A program made the translations under genes and the position numbers. Under the pieces are notes generated by a model. That model worked only from the letters and a program-made list of their open reading frames with translations, was not told where the DNA came from and did not search any database. Shown here piece after piece: positions 7,770 to 16,940 of a DNA stretch of 64,000 nt. The stretch is from Polaribacter batillariae (GTDB lineage: Bacteria > Bacteroidota > Bacteroidia > Flavobacteriales > Flavobacteriaceae). The stretch spans positions 2,914,001 through 2,978,000 of the forward strand of contig NZ_CP071795.1 of the NCBI RefSeq assembly GCF_017498485.1, in the 5' to 3' direction. How positions within the stretch are numbered: position 1 is the first letter of the stretch; every line of letters begins with the position of its first letter.

Positions 7770-9527
7770 CTAAAAATCGAATTTATACGTAACACCTCCT
7801 AAAATTTGGAAACCTTGTGTATCGAAATTAGCAAAACGTTGGTATTTTGTGTTTAAAATGTTGTTAGCCCTTAAAAAAGCAGAAAATTTATCGTTAAAAT
7901 GATAGCCTCCATTTACATTTACGTCTATAAAAGAACCAACGGTTTCAACACCTTTTAGGCTCGATGGAAATTGCGCATTGTAAAGTGCGTCTTTACGCTC
8001 GCTAACATAAAAAATATTCGTGGTCGCAAACCATTTTTCTTCTTTGTATTTTCCTAGAAAGGAAGCTTGTAAAGAAGGTAAATTCCATTTTTCGATGGCG
8101 TTTGTCATGGTGTAATTATCGAACTGAACTTGTGTGCCAAAAGTTAGTTTTCTTGAAAAATCATACTCAATTTCTCCATAAAATGAAGTTGTTTTCACAT
8201 CATCGTAATAAATTGAAAAAGAATTTCCGTATTCGTAACCATTTAAGGTTTTTCCGTTTACGGAAGCATTTGTACCATCTGATTTAGAGTTGTTTCTTAA
8301 AAATAAGGGTTTGTCTTCTTCCTTGATACTACTTGCTTTTAAATTGTAACTAATATCGTTTGTAATTTTTCCTTGAAGACCTATAAATAGGTTAGAAGTT
8401 TCTGCAGTTTGAGTAATAAACAGTGTTGGTGATACATATTGGTTTTCTTCTGTAAATTGCTTGTAGGTGTTTGTGTGTAGGTTTCCTGTAACACCTGCGT
8501 AAGCTGTTATATAATTTTTAAGAACGGACTTTTGTGCAAATACATCTGGAAATAAAAATACGTTGTTCGATTCGTTTTCTGTATCTATAGATCCGTACAT
8601 TTTTAAACCTGTTTTTATAGAAAAACCGGCATAATTAATTTTGTATTCTGGAAATAATTTTACGGTTAACGTTGTGTAATTGATGTTATTTGTGTTTTCG
8701 TAGTTTGTTTTAAAGCTTCCACTTAAATATTCTAGTCCAGTTTTTATGGAAATATCGTTTAAATTGTTGCTTAAGAATCTTAATGGAAAGTCTAGTTTCG
8801 CATCGAAATTCGCCAGCATTTCTTTACTGTTAAATAAATCTGTAAAGTAAGAAAAAGAAACTTTTCCATAATTTATATAAGAATCGTGAAATTTAAAATC
8901 TGTAGCTACTTTAAAATAATTATATTTTTGCGTTTCTTTAATTGTATTTAAAACAGCTGTATTAAAAATTACATCTGGCAAACCATACCAATTATATGTA
9001 TTTAACTCTGTATGCAAGCTTACTTTCCAATCGAAATAACGATCTACTTGTTTGTAAAATGCAGCGCCTTTAAAATTCGAGAAATTACTATTTAATTTAG
9101 AGCTTCTAACGTTTTCTTGTGAAGCTACGTATTTGGCAGACAAACCATATTCGTTATTAAATCGAGTGTTTTTGTATAAAAAAGCTTCTAGGTAAGTACT
9201 GCCATAGTTTCCATAACCTGCCGCTAAATAATTGTTGTAAATTCTTTCTTTTACGCCAATGTTAATTCCTTTTATAGCTCCTGTTTTAGGAATAAATGTA
9301 GAAGCTACAGGTGCAGAATAAATACTGTATTTTAATTGTTTCTTTTTTCTTTCTCCTAATAATTTAATTTTAGGGTTTTTATTTATTTTTTTAGCATCTG
9401 CAATTTCTGGATTAAACTTAGTAACTACATTTACAACCTCTGTTTTAACAGTGTCTTTTTTTTGTTCCTGCCCTTTTGTTGCCCAGAAACCAAATAAAAT
9501 TAGTAATGTTAGAAAGCCTTTTTTCAT
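7770..9527 (-). CDS. TonB-receptor-like outer membrane beta-barrel protein
   Basis: This 585-residue protein has a Sec signal (ending GFWATKGQ), a short basic linker, then beta-barrel-like strands to a C-terminus in aromatic F (GGVTYKFDF), which is the outer-membrane sorting signature. Strands such as YNNYLAAGYGNYGSTYLEAF and the late segment YHFNDKFSAFLRANNILN resemble the barrel of TonB-dependent receptors, but no plug domain is present. It starts with its ATG overlapping the stop of the 1011-residue TPR gene by one base, so the pair is co-translated and probably functions as an outer-membrane/periplasm complex. The ligand is unknown. Confidence 0.75.
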   Translation of the reverse strand: MKKGFLTLLILFGFWATKGQEQKKDTVKTEVVNVVTKFNPEIADAKKINKNPKIKLLGERKKKQLKYSIYSAPVASTFIPKTGAIKGINIGVKERIYNNYLAAGYGNYGSTYLEAFLYKNTRFNNEYGLSAKYVASQENVRSSKLNSNFSNFKGAAFYKQVDRYFDWKVSLHTELNTYNWYGLPDVIFNTAVLNTIKETQKYNYFKVATDFKFHDSYINYGKVSFSYFTDLFNSKEMLANFDAKLDFPLRFLSNNLNDISIKTGLEYLSGSFKTNYENTNNINYTTLTVKLFPEYKINYAGFSIKTGLKMYGSIDTENESNNVFLFPDVFAQKSVLKNYITAYAGVTGNLHTNTYKQFTEENQYVSPTLFITQTAETSNLFIGLQGKITNDISYNLKASSIKEEDKPLFLRNNSKSDGTNASVNGKTLNGYEYGNSFSIYYDDVKTTSFYGEIEYDFSRKLTFGTQVQFDNYTMTNAIEKWNLPSLQASFLGKYKEEKWFATTNIFYVSERKDALYNAQFPSSLKGVETVGSFIDVNVNGGYHFNDKFSAFLRANNILNTKYQRFANFDTQGFQILGGVTYKFDF

Positions 9528-12500
9528 TATTTCTGTTTTTCTGGATTTACGGAGTTATTTGTTTTGGCTTCGTTTTCTTTTATGGTATTTAATTCTTTGG
9601 ATGCTTCTTGAATAACATCGTCGAATTCTTTAAAATTTTTAATTACGTTTTCTAAGACAAAAGTTGCTTGATAAACATCTTTTAAACCGTAATAATTTTT
9701 ACCCATTATTACATAACTTTTTACACCCCAATATTTGTAGTTAGCATACCCAGCAATTAATTTTTGAACCACTTTATTAGAGGCTGCATATTCTTTTTGT
9801 TGATTTTTAAAATAGGCATTATAATACAGTGCTTCTGCTTTTAATGCTCCACTTGCTGTTTTTTCTATTTCGTTAAAAAACTCTTCTGCTGTTCTAAAAT
9901 CTTCGGTTTTAAAAGAAGATCTTGCAATTATAATCTGTGCATCGTTTTTTAAATTAGTGTCTATTTTGTCTTGTTGCAATATTTTTTTAGCGTATTCTAT
10001 TGCAAAATCATAAGCTTCTGTTTCGAAATAGGCTTTCATTAAATTGCTTTGGGCAAATAAAATATTTTCGGCACTATTTGCTTCTAACTCTAACTTGTCT
10101 AAGACAGGAAGTGCTTCGTTATAATTGCCATTTTGTAAGTAAATTTGCGATAATTTGCTTAACGCTTCTTCGCTAAATTCATTTCTACCTTCGTCGATTA
10201 CATTTTTTAGAGGAATAATGGCACTTTGATACTGTTTGGTTTTAAAGTACACATCTGCCAAGTAATAATTGGCTTTAATTTTATGAATACCATCAGGAAA
10301 TTTTCGAGAATAATCTACCAAACTTTTAACAATTTCGTTTTTGTTGTTAGCTTCAAAATATTTTTTTTCAGCAACTGCAAAAGAAGTATTGTCAATATCA
10401 GCATTGCTAACATTTACAAACTTTAAAGTACGCATCCAATTTATATAATCATCTAAATTTCCTTCATCTATATATACATTTCGCGCATTTGCGACTGCTT
10501 CAAGCGCTTCTGGAGAATTCGAAAAACGCGCAACAACTTCTTTGTATTTTTTTAAAGCTTGTTGGTTCATATTATCATTATAATACAACAAGCCTTGTCT
10601 TAATAAAGCACGAGAAAGAAATACGCTATTTGGATATTTTTCCAATAAACGGTTGTATGCAATATGTGCATTTTTATGATCTTTAATTTTTATATAGGTA
10701 TTTGCAATTTGATACAAAGCATCGTCTTTTAAGTTGGAGTTTTGGTAGTCGTTAAGTACCTTTTTAAGAGCCGTTATTTTAGCTTCATCATCGTCTGTAA
10801 AACCATAACTCATGCCTATTTGATATTGGGCATAGTCTGAATTTGGGCCCAATTCATCTGCAACAATTTTGTAAGATTTTACAGCTTCAGTATAATTTCT
10901 AGAAGCAAAATAACCATCTCCTAAACGAATTATTGCATCGTATTTAGTATCTGCATCTATAGAATCTTTAGCTAAGAACTTTTTAAAAGCAACAATCGAT
11001 TTTTCGTATTTTTTTAGTTTAAAATAAGCATAGCCAATAGTGTAGTCTGTTCGTTTAAACTCGTTTTTAGAAGATGTTAAAGATGTATTTAAAGCTTCTA
11101 ATTTTGTAATGGCCTCTTGGTAATTTTCTAAACGATATGCAGCTTCTGCCTCCCAAAATTGTGCTCTTTCTTTAACCTGTGTAATGGTAGATTTTTTAGC
11201 TTGAGAAAAGAATGGTAAAGCTTCTTTGTATTTTTCTTCGTTAAATAATTGAATTCCTCGATACAAAGAAACTTCTATAATTAAGGCTGTGTTTTCTTCG
11301 GATTTTTTTTGAGAAAGAAAATCTATGGCACCTTGGTAATTTTGTTCGTTTATAAAAGAAGAAACCACCAATTTGTTAATTTCTTGATAGGCTTTCGATT
11401 TTGGATATTTTTTTAAATAGTTTTGTAAAACTTCGGAAACTGGTTCGAAAGGATTGCCTGCTTCGTAACTTAATTTTGCATAATTTAAAGCGGCATCTTG
11501 CTGAATATTTACATCGAAACTCATTTCTGAAGCCGATTTAAAAGCATTTAAAGCTTCATTTTTTTGACCGACTTTTAAATAACATTCTCCTAAGTGAGAA
11601 TATGCATTTTGAGAGACATTATTTTTTTGATCTATAATTTTATTAAAATTATTAATGGCATTTTCGAAATCGTTTTGCTTGTAATAAGCGTATCCTAATT
11701 GATAATAATCTGTATTATTCCATTTTCCTTTTTTGCCTCTGTAATTTTTTAAATAAGGTATAGACGCTGCATATTTTTCTAAATTAAAATAACTTTCTCC
11801 AATAATTTTAGAAATTTCTGACTGTAAATCTTTTGTTGCCTCTGGTAATAATTTTTTTCCCATCTCGATACAACGTTTAAATTTACCTGCTTTAAAACTA
11901 ATGTCTAACAAGTAATATGTTATTTCTGCTTTGTATGTGGCATTGTCTGCAATTTTTTTAAGAGTAGATTCTGCAATTCCATAATCTTCTAGTTTGTAAG
12001 CGATATAACCATAATAATATCGAGAATCGTTTCCGTATTTTGGGTCGTTTATTAGCAATAGAAAACGATCTTTAGAAAGTTGCAAGTTATTGGTGGTTAA
12101 AAATCCATAGCCCATTTTAAAATCGAGCTCTTTTTTATCTTCTTTTGAAAGCATTTTTGGATCTACTTTTTGATACCATTTTAAAGCATAGGCCGCTTTT
12201 TTATTCGCAAAATAATAGTTTCCTACATTAAAAAAAGCAACATTTTTTTTATTGCTATTTGGGTACTCTTCTACAAAAGAAAGTACTTTTTTGTCTGCAC
12301 CTGTTTGGTTTAGTTTTATAGCACACATGGCTTCGAAATAGGTAGCGTCTGTTTTTAAATTCGAACCAATATTTGCCTTTTTAATAACTTTATCGAAAGT
12401 TTTTTGCGCAGCTGCATACGCTTTGTTGTTGTATAATTTTAACGCATTATTATAATCTTTTAAAATACTTGTATTTGCAATTGTTTGCTGAGAAAGCATC

Positions 12501-12562
12501 GCAAAAGACATTAAAAAAGCAAAAAACGAAAGAAGGTATTTTTTACGAATAAGGTTTTTCAT
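9527..12562 (-). CDS. large periplasmic TPR repeat protein
   Basis: The protein has 1011 residues: a signal peptide (MKNLIRKKYLLSFFAFLMSF, cleavage near MLSQQ), then a near-continuous array of tetratricopeptide repeats to about residue 980. Repeats are easy to see, for example YYQLGYAYYKQNDFENAINN, AQFWEAEAAYRLENYQEAIT and DALYQIANTYIKIKDHKNAH. Such arrays act as protein-docking scaffolds. The gene precedes and is coupled to a plug-less outer-membrane barrel, so I infer that it supports assembly or function of that barrel. It is divergent from ftsE. Confidence 0.8.
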   Translation of the reverse strand: MKNLIRKKYLLSFFAFLMSFAMLSQQTIANTSILKDYNNALKLYNNKAYAAAQKTFDKVIKKANIGSNLKTDATYFEAMCAIKLNQTGADKKVLSFVEEYPNSNKKNVAFFNVGNYYFANKKAAYALKWYQKVDPKMLSKEDKKELDFKMGYGFLTTNNLQLSKDRFLLLINDPKYGNDSRYYYGYIAYKLEDYGIAESTLKKIADNATYKAEITYYLLDISFKAGKFKRCIEMGKKLLPEATKDLQSEISKIIGESYFNLEKYAASIPYLKNYRGKKGKWNNTDYYQLGYAYYKQNDFENAINNFNKIIDQKNNVSQNAYSHLGECYLKVGQKNEALNAFKSASEMSFDVNIQQDAALNYAKLSYEAGNPFEPVSEVLQNYLKKYPKSKAYQEINKLVVSSFINEQNYQGAIDFLSQKKSEENTALIIEVSLYRGIQLFNEEKYKEALPFFSQAKKSTITQVKERAQFWEAEAAYRLENYQEAITKLEALNTSLTSSKNEFKRTDYTIGYAYFKLKKYEKSIVAFKKFLAKDSIDADTKYDAIIRLGDGYFASRNYTEAVKSYKIVADELGPNSDYAQYQIGMSYGFTDDDEAKITALKKVLNDYQNSNLKDDALYQIANTYIKIKDHKNAHIAYNRLLEKYPNSVFLSRALLRQGLLYYNDNMNQQALKKYKEVVARFSNSPEALEAVANARNVYIDEGNLDDYINWMRTLKFVNVSNADIDNTSFAVAEKKYFEANNKNEIVKSLVDYSRKFPDGIHKIKANYYLADVYFKTKQYQSAIIPLKNVIDEGRNEFSEEALSKLSQIYLQNGNYNEALPVLDKLELEANSAENILFAQSNLMKAYFETEAYDFAIEYAKKILQQDKIDTNLKNDAQIIIARSSFKTEDFRTAEEFFNEIEKTASGALKAEALYYNAYFKNQQKEYAASNKVVQKLIAGYANYKYWGVKSYVIMGKNYYGLKDVYQATFVLENVIKNFKEFDDVIQEASKELNTIKENEAKTNNSVNPEKQK

Positions 12563-12677
12563 ATACTTATTTTAGATACTTAAAATGGATAACGAACAAT
12601 TTTTTAAATTGTTGGATTGAGAAAGAAAAATATTACAACAATTTTAGTCAAAAATAAGAATTGTTTAGAATTCATAG

Positions 12678-12707
12678 TTAAAAAATCAATAGAAAATTTT
12701 AAGTTTG
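12678..12707 (+). promoter_or_regulatory. promoter of the ftsE operon
   Basis: A perfect -7 element TAAGTTTG lies at 12700-12707. TTA at 12678-12680, 19 bases upstream, is a one-mismatch version of the -33 TTG. Transcription would start near 12713, leaving about ten bases of leader before the ATG at 12724. Confidence 0.55.
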
Positions 12708-12723
12708 TAGAAACTACATATCT

Positions 12724-13410
12724 ATGGAAAATTCTGTTTTACAATTAGAAAATGCGGCAATATATCAAAGAGATAATTTGGTGCTCTCTAAAGTAAATTT
12801 AACGATTAACACTGGCGATTTTTATTACTTAATAGGAAAAACAGGTAGTGGAAAAAGTAGTTTAATGAAAACTTTATACGGCGATTTACCTCTTAAAGAA
12901 GGTGTAGGAACCATTGTAGGTTTCGATTTAAACACTTTAAAAGAAAAACAAATACCATTTTTAAGAAGAAAAATAGGAATTGTTTTTCAAGATTTTAAGC
13001 TTTTAAGTGATAGAAATGTTTTCGAAAACTTAAAATTTGTTTTAAAAGCAACAGGTTGGAAAGACAAAGACCTAATGAAAGAAAAAATTCATGAAGTTTT
13101 AGATAAAGTAGGTATGAAATCCCAATATTACAAAAAAACTTACGAACTTTCTGGAGGAGAACAACAAAGAGTCGCAATTGCAAGAGCCTTGTTAAACGAC
13201 CCCGAACTAATTTTAGCAGACGAACCTACAGGAAATTTAGATCCAAAAACTTCTTTAGAAGTAATGGAGTTGTTAAACTCTATTCATAAAAGCGGAAAAA
13301 CAATTTTAATGGCAACACACGATTACCAGTTGATTGTAAAATTTAAGCAAAAAACGCTAAAATGCGAAGGTGGTGAGCTGTTTGAAGTTGCCCAACAAGC
13401 CACAGTTTAA
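12724..13410 (+). CDS. ftsE: cell division ATP-binding protein FtsE
   Basis: An ABC ATPase of 228 residues. Walker A is GKTGSGKS at residues 38-45, the signature is LSGGEQQR, and Walker B runs into ILADEPTGNLDP; the switch His is in ATHD. Size and sequence match FtsE, the cytoplasmic partner of FtsX that controls cell-wall hydrolases during division. Other small ABC ATPases of the LolD/MacB type are close relatives, but the 228-residue length and the opening favour FtsE. No ftsX lies next to it. Its stop overlaps the start of the GT2 gene by one base. Confidence 0.82.
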   Translation: MENSVLQLENAAIYQRDNLVLSKVNLTINTGDFYYLIGKTGSGKSSLMKTLYGDLPLKEGVGTIVGFDLNTLKEKQIPFLRRKIGIVFQDFKLLSDRNVFENLKFVLKATGWKDKDLMKEKIHEVLDKVGMKSQYYKKTYELSGGEQQRVAIARALLNDPELILADEPTGNLDPKTSLEVMELLNSIHKSGKTILMATHDYQLIVKFKQKTLKCEGGELFEVAQQATV

Positions 13411-14300
13411 TGCTTTCGGTTTTAATACCAACATACAATTACAACTGTTTTCCGTTTGTAAAAGAACTCCATAAGCAATTTGTTAAAGAGAAAGTTTGTT
13501 TTGAAATTTTTTGTTTAGATGATGGTTCTAAATCTCATTTAAATATAAAAAATCAAGCAATAAATAATTTATCATTTGCAAACTTTGAAGCGCTTGAAAC
13601 GAATATTGGCAGAAGTGCAATTCGAAATTTATTAGCTAAGAAAGCAAATTTTAACTGGTTGTTGTTTTTAGATTCAGACGGATTTCCTGTACACGATAAT
13701 TTTATAAAGCTGTATTTAGATAAGATTAAAGAATTAAAAACCGATTTTTCTGGTTTTATTGGAGGAAGAATTCACAAAGTAAATTCAGTAAAAAACCTAA
13801 GAATTAAATTCGGAATCGAAAGAGAAGAAGTCGCTGCAGATTTAAGGAATAAAAATTCTTATCGATATTTTTTTACATCGAATATCTTAATTAAGAAAAG
13901 TGTTTTTAATGAAATTAAGTTTAACGAAAAACTAACAGGTTATGGTTATGAAGACCTTGTTTTTGGTAACGAAATGAAGGCATTGAAACACAAAATATTT
14001 CATATTAACAATCCTGTTTATCATTTACAAATAGAAGACAATGCTGTGTTTATTAACAAAACAAAGCAGGGCTTAAATAATTTATTGTTTTTAAAAAAGC
14101 AAAATTTGTTGAAAGAAAACGACGTGAAATTGTTATCTTATTTCAACAAAATAAATAGTTTTGGGTTGCATGCAATAATGATAAAATTAAAAGACTTCTT
14201 TATTCAGAAAGCAATAAAAACTTCATCTTTATTTTACTACGATTTATTTAAATTAAGTTACTTGTGTTATTTAAAAGAAAAAGAAAATGAAACAAAATAG
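13410..14300 (+). CDS. glycosyltransferase family 2
   Basis: The 296-residue protein begins with the GT2 nucleotide-sugar fold: MLSVLIPTYNYNCFPFV, then CLDDGS, and the metal-binding DSDG motif in WLLFLDSDGFPVHDN. A GYGYEDLVFG motif in the middle resembles the ED acceptor-site motif of GT2 enzymes. It has no transmembrane helix. It is co-translated with ftsE upstream (one-base overlap) and with the oxygenase downstream (14-base overlap). The acceptor could be a cell-surface glycan or lipid; the sequence does not say. Confidence 0.8.
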   Translation: MLSVLIPTYNYNCFPFVKELHKQFVKEKVCFEIFCLDDGSKSHLNIKNQAINNLSFANFEALETNIGRSAIRNLLAKKANFNWLLFLDSDGFPVHDNFIKLYLDKIKELKTDFSGFIGGRIHKVNSVKNLRIKFGIEREEVAADLRNKNSYRYFFTSNILIKKSVFNEIKFNEKLTGYGYEDLVFGNEMKALKHKIFHINNPVYHLQIEDNAVFINKTKQGLNNLLFLKKQNLLKENDVKLLSYFNKINSFGLHAIMIKLKDFFIQKAIKTSSLFYYDLFKLSYLCYLKEKENETK

Positions 14301-15105
14301 AGGAGAAATCGCAGATTTTATTTTTAATAATTTAAAAAACAATCAAAAAGCATTAAAAAACCAATTCGATGCTCATAAAAAGGAGATTGGTTATTTTTAT
14401 TTAGACAATTTACTGCCAAAAGAATTGGCATTAGAAATTTATAAAAACTTCCCGAGCACAAAGGCTTCAGTACAAAGAAAAAGCATTCGTGAATATAAAT
14501 TTACAGCTTTTCAAATGAATAAGTACCATTGTTTATTAGAGGAAACTATTTTTGCTTTTCAAGATAAAAGAATTGTAAATTTAATTGCTAAAATATGCGA
14601 AATCGAAAAAGTTTCTCCTGATTCTAATTTGTACGCTGGTGGTTTATCGTTAATGAAAAAAGACAATTTTTTGAATCCGCATTTAGACAATTCTCACGAT
14701 AAAGATCGCCATCGTTGGCGAGTTTTAAATCTACTATATTATGTAACACCCAATTGGAAATTAGAAAATGGTGGTAATTTAGAACTTTGGCCCAAAGGAT
14801 TAAATAAAAAACCAATAACCATAACCAGTAAATTTAATAGATTGGTGGTGATGGCGACGCACCAAAAATCGTGGCATTCTGTAAATAAAGTTTTGGTAAA
14901 CGATGTAAGATGTTGTGTTTCTAATTATTATTTTTCTGAAGAACCTTTATTGGCTTCCGATCATTTTCATGTAACCACTTTTAGAGCGAGACCAGAAGAA
15001 AAATTAAAAGATTTTGTTCTTCAAATAGACAATAAATTAAGAAGTGCTGTTCGAAAATTGTTTAAAAAAGGAGTACGAGAAAATCCGCATCAATATAAAA
15101 AGTAA
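14287..15105 (+). CDS. 2OG-Fe(II) oxygenase (prolyl-4-hydroxylase type)
   Basis: A 272-residue protein with the iron-binding facial triad of 2-oxoglutarate oxygenases: NPHLDN (His132, Asp134) and WHSV (His197). The intervening NLLYYVTPNW and GGNLELWP form the expected double-stranded beta-helix strands. Bacterial members hydroxylate proteins or surface-glycan/lipid residues. Its 14-base overlap with the GT2 suggests a joint role in modifying a surface molecule, but this is inference. Its stop codon directly abuts the stop of the convergent GT4 gene. Confidence 0.78.
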   Translation: MKQNRGEIADFIFNNLKNNQKALKNQFDAHKKEIGYFYLDNLLPKELALEIYKNFPSTKASVQRKSIREYKFTAFQMNKYHCLLEETIFAFQDKRIVNLIAKICEIEKVSPDSNLYAGGLSLMKKDNFLNPHLDNSHDKDRHRWRVLNLLYYVTPNWKLENGGNLELWPKGLNKKPITITSKFNRLVVMATHQKSWHSVNKVLVNDVRCCVSNYYFSEEPLLASDHFHVTTFRARPEEKLKDFVLQIDNKLRSAVRKLFKKGVRENPHQYKK

Positions 15106-16221
15106 CTATTTTGCATTTTTAAAGATGGCTAATAATTTTTTTTCTTGATTTTCCCAAATTAATGTTTTTTTAGCTTCCTTTAGTTCGTTTGAAAAATCTT
15201 TTTCTAAAATTTTTTTAATTTGATTGGCCAGTAATTTGGGTTTTCTATACTCTATAACTTCCCCAACTTTATAGGTAGTTATCAGCTGTTTCATTTCTGG
15301 CAAATTAGAAACAATAACAGGGACTTCTGCTTGAATATAATCGAAAATTTTGTTGGGTAATGCAAACTTATAATTTAAGCCGAAATCTTCTTCTAAGCTA
15401 AAACCTACATCAGCCAAAGGGGTTAATTTTTTAAGTTCATCGGGTTTTTTTTTGCCTAAGAAAAACACTTTGTCATTCAATTTTAATGTGGAAGTCTTCT
15501 TTTTTAAATCTTTATAAATATCGCCACTTCCAATAACTACCAAAAGATGGTTTTCTAGGTGTTGCATGGTTTCTATCATCAATTCTAAACCACGTCCTAT
15601 ATTTACGGCACCTTGGTATATAATTATTTTTTTTTGATGAGTTTCGAACGGAAAAACGCCATTTTCTAGGTTTTTTTTATTCGGAACATTTAAAATGGTT
15701 TTGAAATTAACGTTGTATTTATTTTGATAATAATTGGCAATACTATTGCAAACAGTATAATTGTTTTTAAGTTTTGGAAGTATCCAATTTTCAATGGAGT
15801 TCCATACTTTTTTAACTTTTGGGCGATGTACCAATTCAGGAATTTCAGAAAAAAGTTCGTGACTATCAAAAACTAATTTTTTATGTTGAATTTTACTAAT
15901 AAAATAATTGGCTAGTAAAGTATCTACATCGTTAGAAAGTAAAATATCTTTCTTTTTAAAGAGTAAAAAAAAGAACAAGCGAACATTGTATTCAGCATAA
16001 AAAAGCGCTCCAGAATTAAAAAACAATTTAAATCTTTTGGTTGCATAATTTCTAGTGATGTTTACGGAATTTTTTAACAACCTGCCTACTAGATAAACTT
16101 CATACCCATTAGTATGTAAAGAATTACATACCTTTTCTACTCTTTGGTCTGTTGTTAAATCGTTTGTAACAGAAACTATAATTTTTTTCAACGAATATTT
16201 ATTTGCAGCAATATAAAACAA
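15106..16221 (-). CDS. glycosyltransferase family 4
   Basis: A GT-B-fold transferase of 371 residues. The N-terminal domain opens with KKIIVSVTNDLTTDQRVEKV, and the C-terminal domain holds the nucleotide-sugar region (VVIGSGD, FLGKKKPDELKKL, EEDFGLNYKFALPNKIFDYI, EVPVIVSN). The only ATG in frame adds eleven odd residues before KKIIVSV; a TTG at about 16191 would give the usual family start, so the true start is uncertain. It lies three bases after the response-regulator gene and is probably co-transcribed with the LytTR system. Confidence 0.8.
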   Translation of the reverse strand: MFYIAANKYSLKKIIVSVTNDLTTDQRVEKVCNSLHTNGYEVYLVGRLLKNSVNITRNYATKRFKLFFNSGALFYAEYNVRLFFFLLFKKKDILLSNDVDTLLANYFISKIQHKKLVFDSHELFSEIPELVHRPKVKKVWNSIENWILPKLKNNYTVCNSIANYYQNKYNVNFKTILNVPNKKNLENGVFPFETHQKKIIIYQGAVNIGRGLELMIETMQHLENHLLVVIGSGDIYKDLKKKTSTLKLNDKVFFLGKKKPDELKKLTPLADVGFSLEEDFGLNYKFALPNKIFDYIQAEVPVIVSNLPEMKQLITTYKVGEVIEYRKPKLLANQIKKILEKDFSNELKEAKKTLIWENQEKKLLAIFKNAK

Positions 16222-16224
16222 AAG

Positions 16225-16938
16225 TTAGTTAATGGACGAATTTAATATTCTAGCTTTTACTTCGTCTATATAGCTTCTGCCAATTACATATCTCATGCCT
16301 CCAACCTCTACACTGTTTCCTTCTAAAACCTCTATTTTATCAATAGCTATCGTGTAAGACCTGTGAATTCTTATAAAACTTTCTGAAGGTAACATTTCAG
16401 CAAAACTATTGTGGGTTTGATGTATGATGTAGCGATCTGTAGAAGTACTAATTTTTAAATAATCTCTTAGGCTTTCAATTACTAAAATTTCATCTAAATA
16501 AATTTTAATATTTTTCTTTTTATCTACTTTAACAAATATAAATGGTCTTTTATTTATTTTTATTTGCGAAGGTTTACTGCTGTTTAAAATCTTTTGAGCT
16601 CTATTGATTGCTAACATAAACCTAGGAAATGGTATTGGTTTTATTAGGTAATCGAGTACATCTAATTCATAAGTTTCAACAGCATATTCTTTGTGCGCAC
16701 TGGTAATAATTATAAGGGGCTTATTTTCTAGACTTTTAATAAAACTCAAACCATCTAATAAAGGCATGTTTATGTCTAAAAAAATCAAATCAACTGTTTC
16801 TTTTTTTAAAAAATTTAATGCATCAATAGCATTGCCAAATGTTGCAACAACTTCAGTATCGCTTATTTGTTCTAAATAATTTTTAATCACATTAATAGCT
16901 AATGGCTCATCGTCGATAATCAAACACCTAATTCGCAT
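16225..16938 (-). CDS. LytTR-family response regulator
   Basis: A 237-residue regulator with a receiver domain (CLIIDDEP, phosphoacceptor Asp55 in FLDINMP, then ITSAHKEYAVE and DYLIKPIPF) and a C-terminal LytTR DNA-binding domain (about residues 135-235; DEILVIESLRDYLKIS, FIRIHRSYTI). It acts in the cytoplasm with the histidine kinase encoded two bases upstream. Its gene lies divergent from the glycan-degradation locus, which makes it a candidate but unproven regulator of that locus. Confidence 0.9.
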   Translation of the reverse strand: MRIRCLIIDDEPLAINVIKNYLEQISDTEVVATFGNAIDALNFLKKETVDLIFLDINMPLLDGLSFIKSLENKPLIIITSAHKEYAVETYELDVLDYLIKPIPFPRFMLAINRAQKILNSSKPSQIKINKRPFIFVKVDKKKNIKIYLDEILVIESLRDYLKISTSTDRYIIHQTHNSFAEMLPSESFIRIHRSYTIAIDKIEVLEGNSVEVGGMRYVIGRSYIDEVKARILNSSIN

Positions 16939-16940
16939 CT

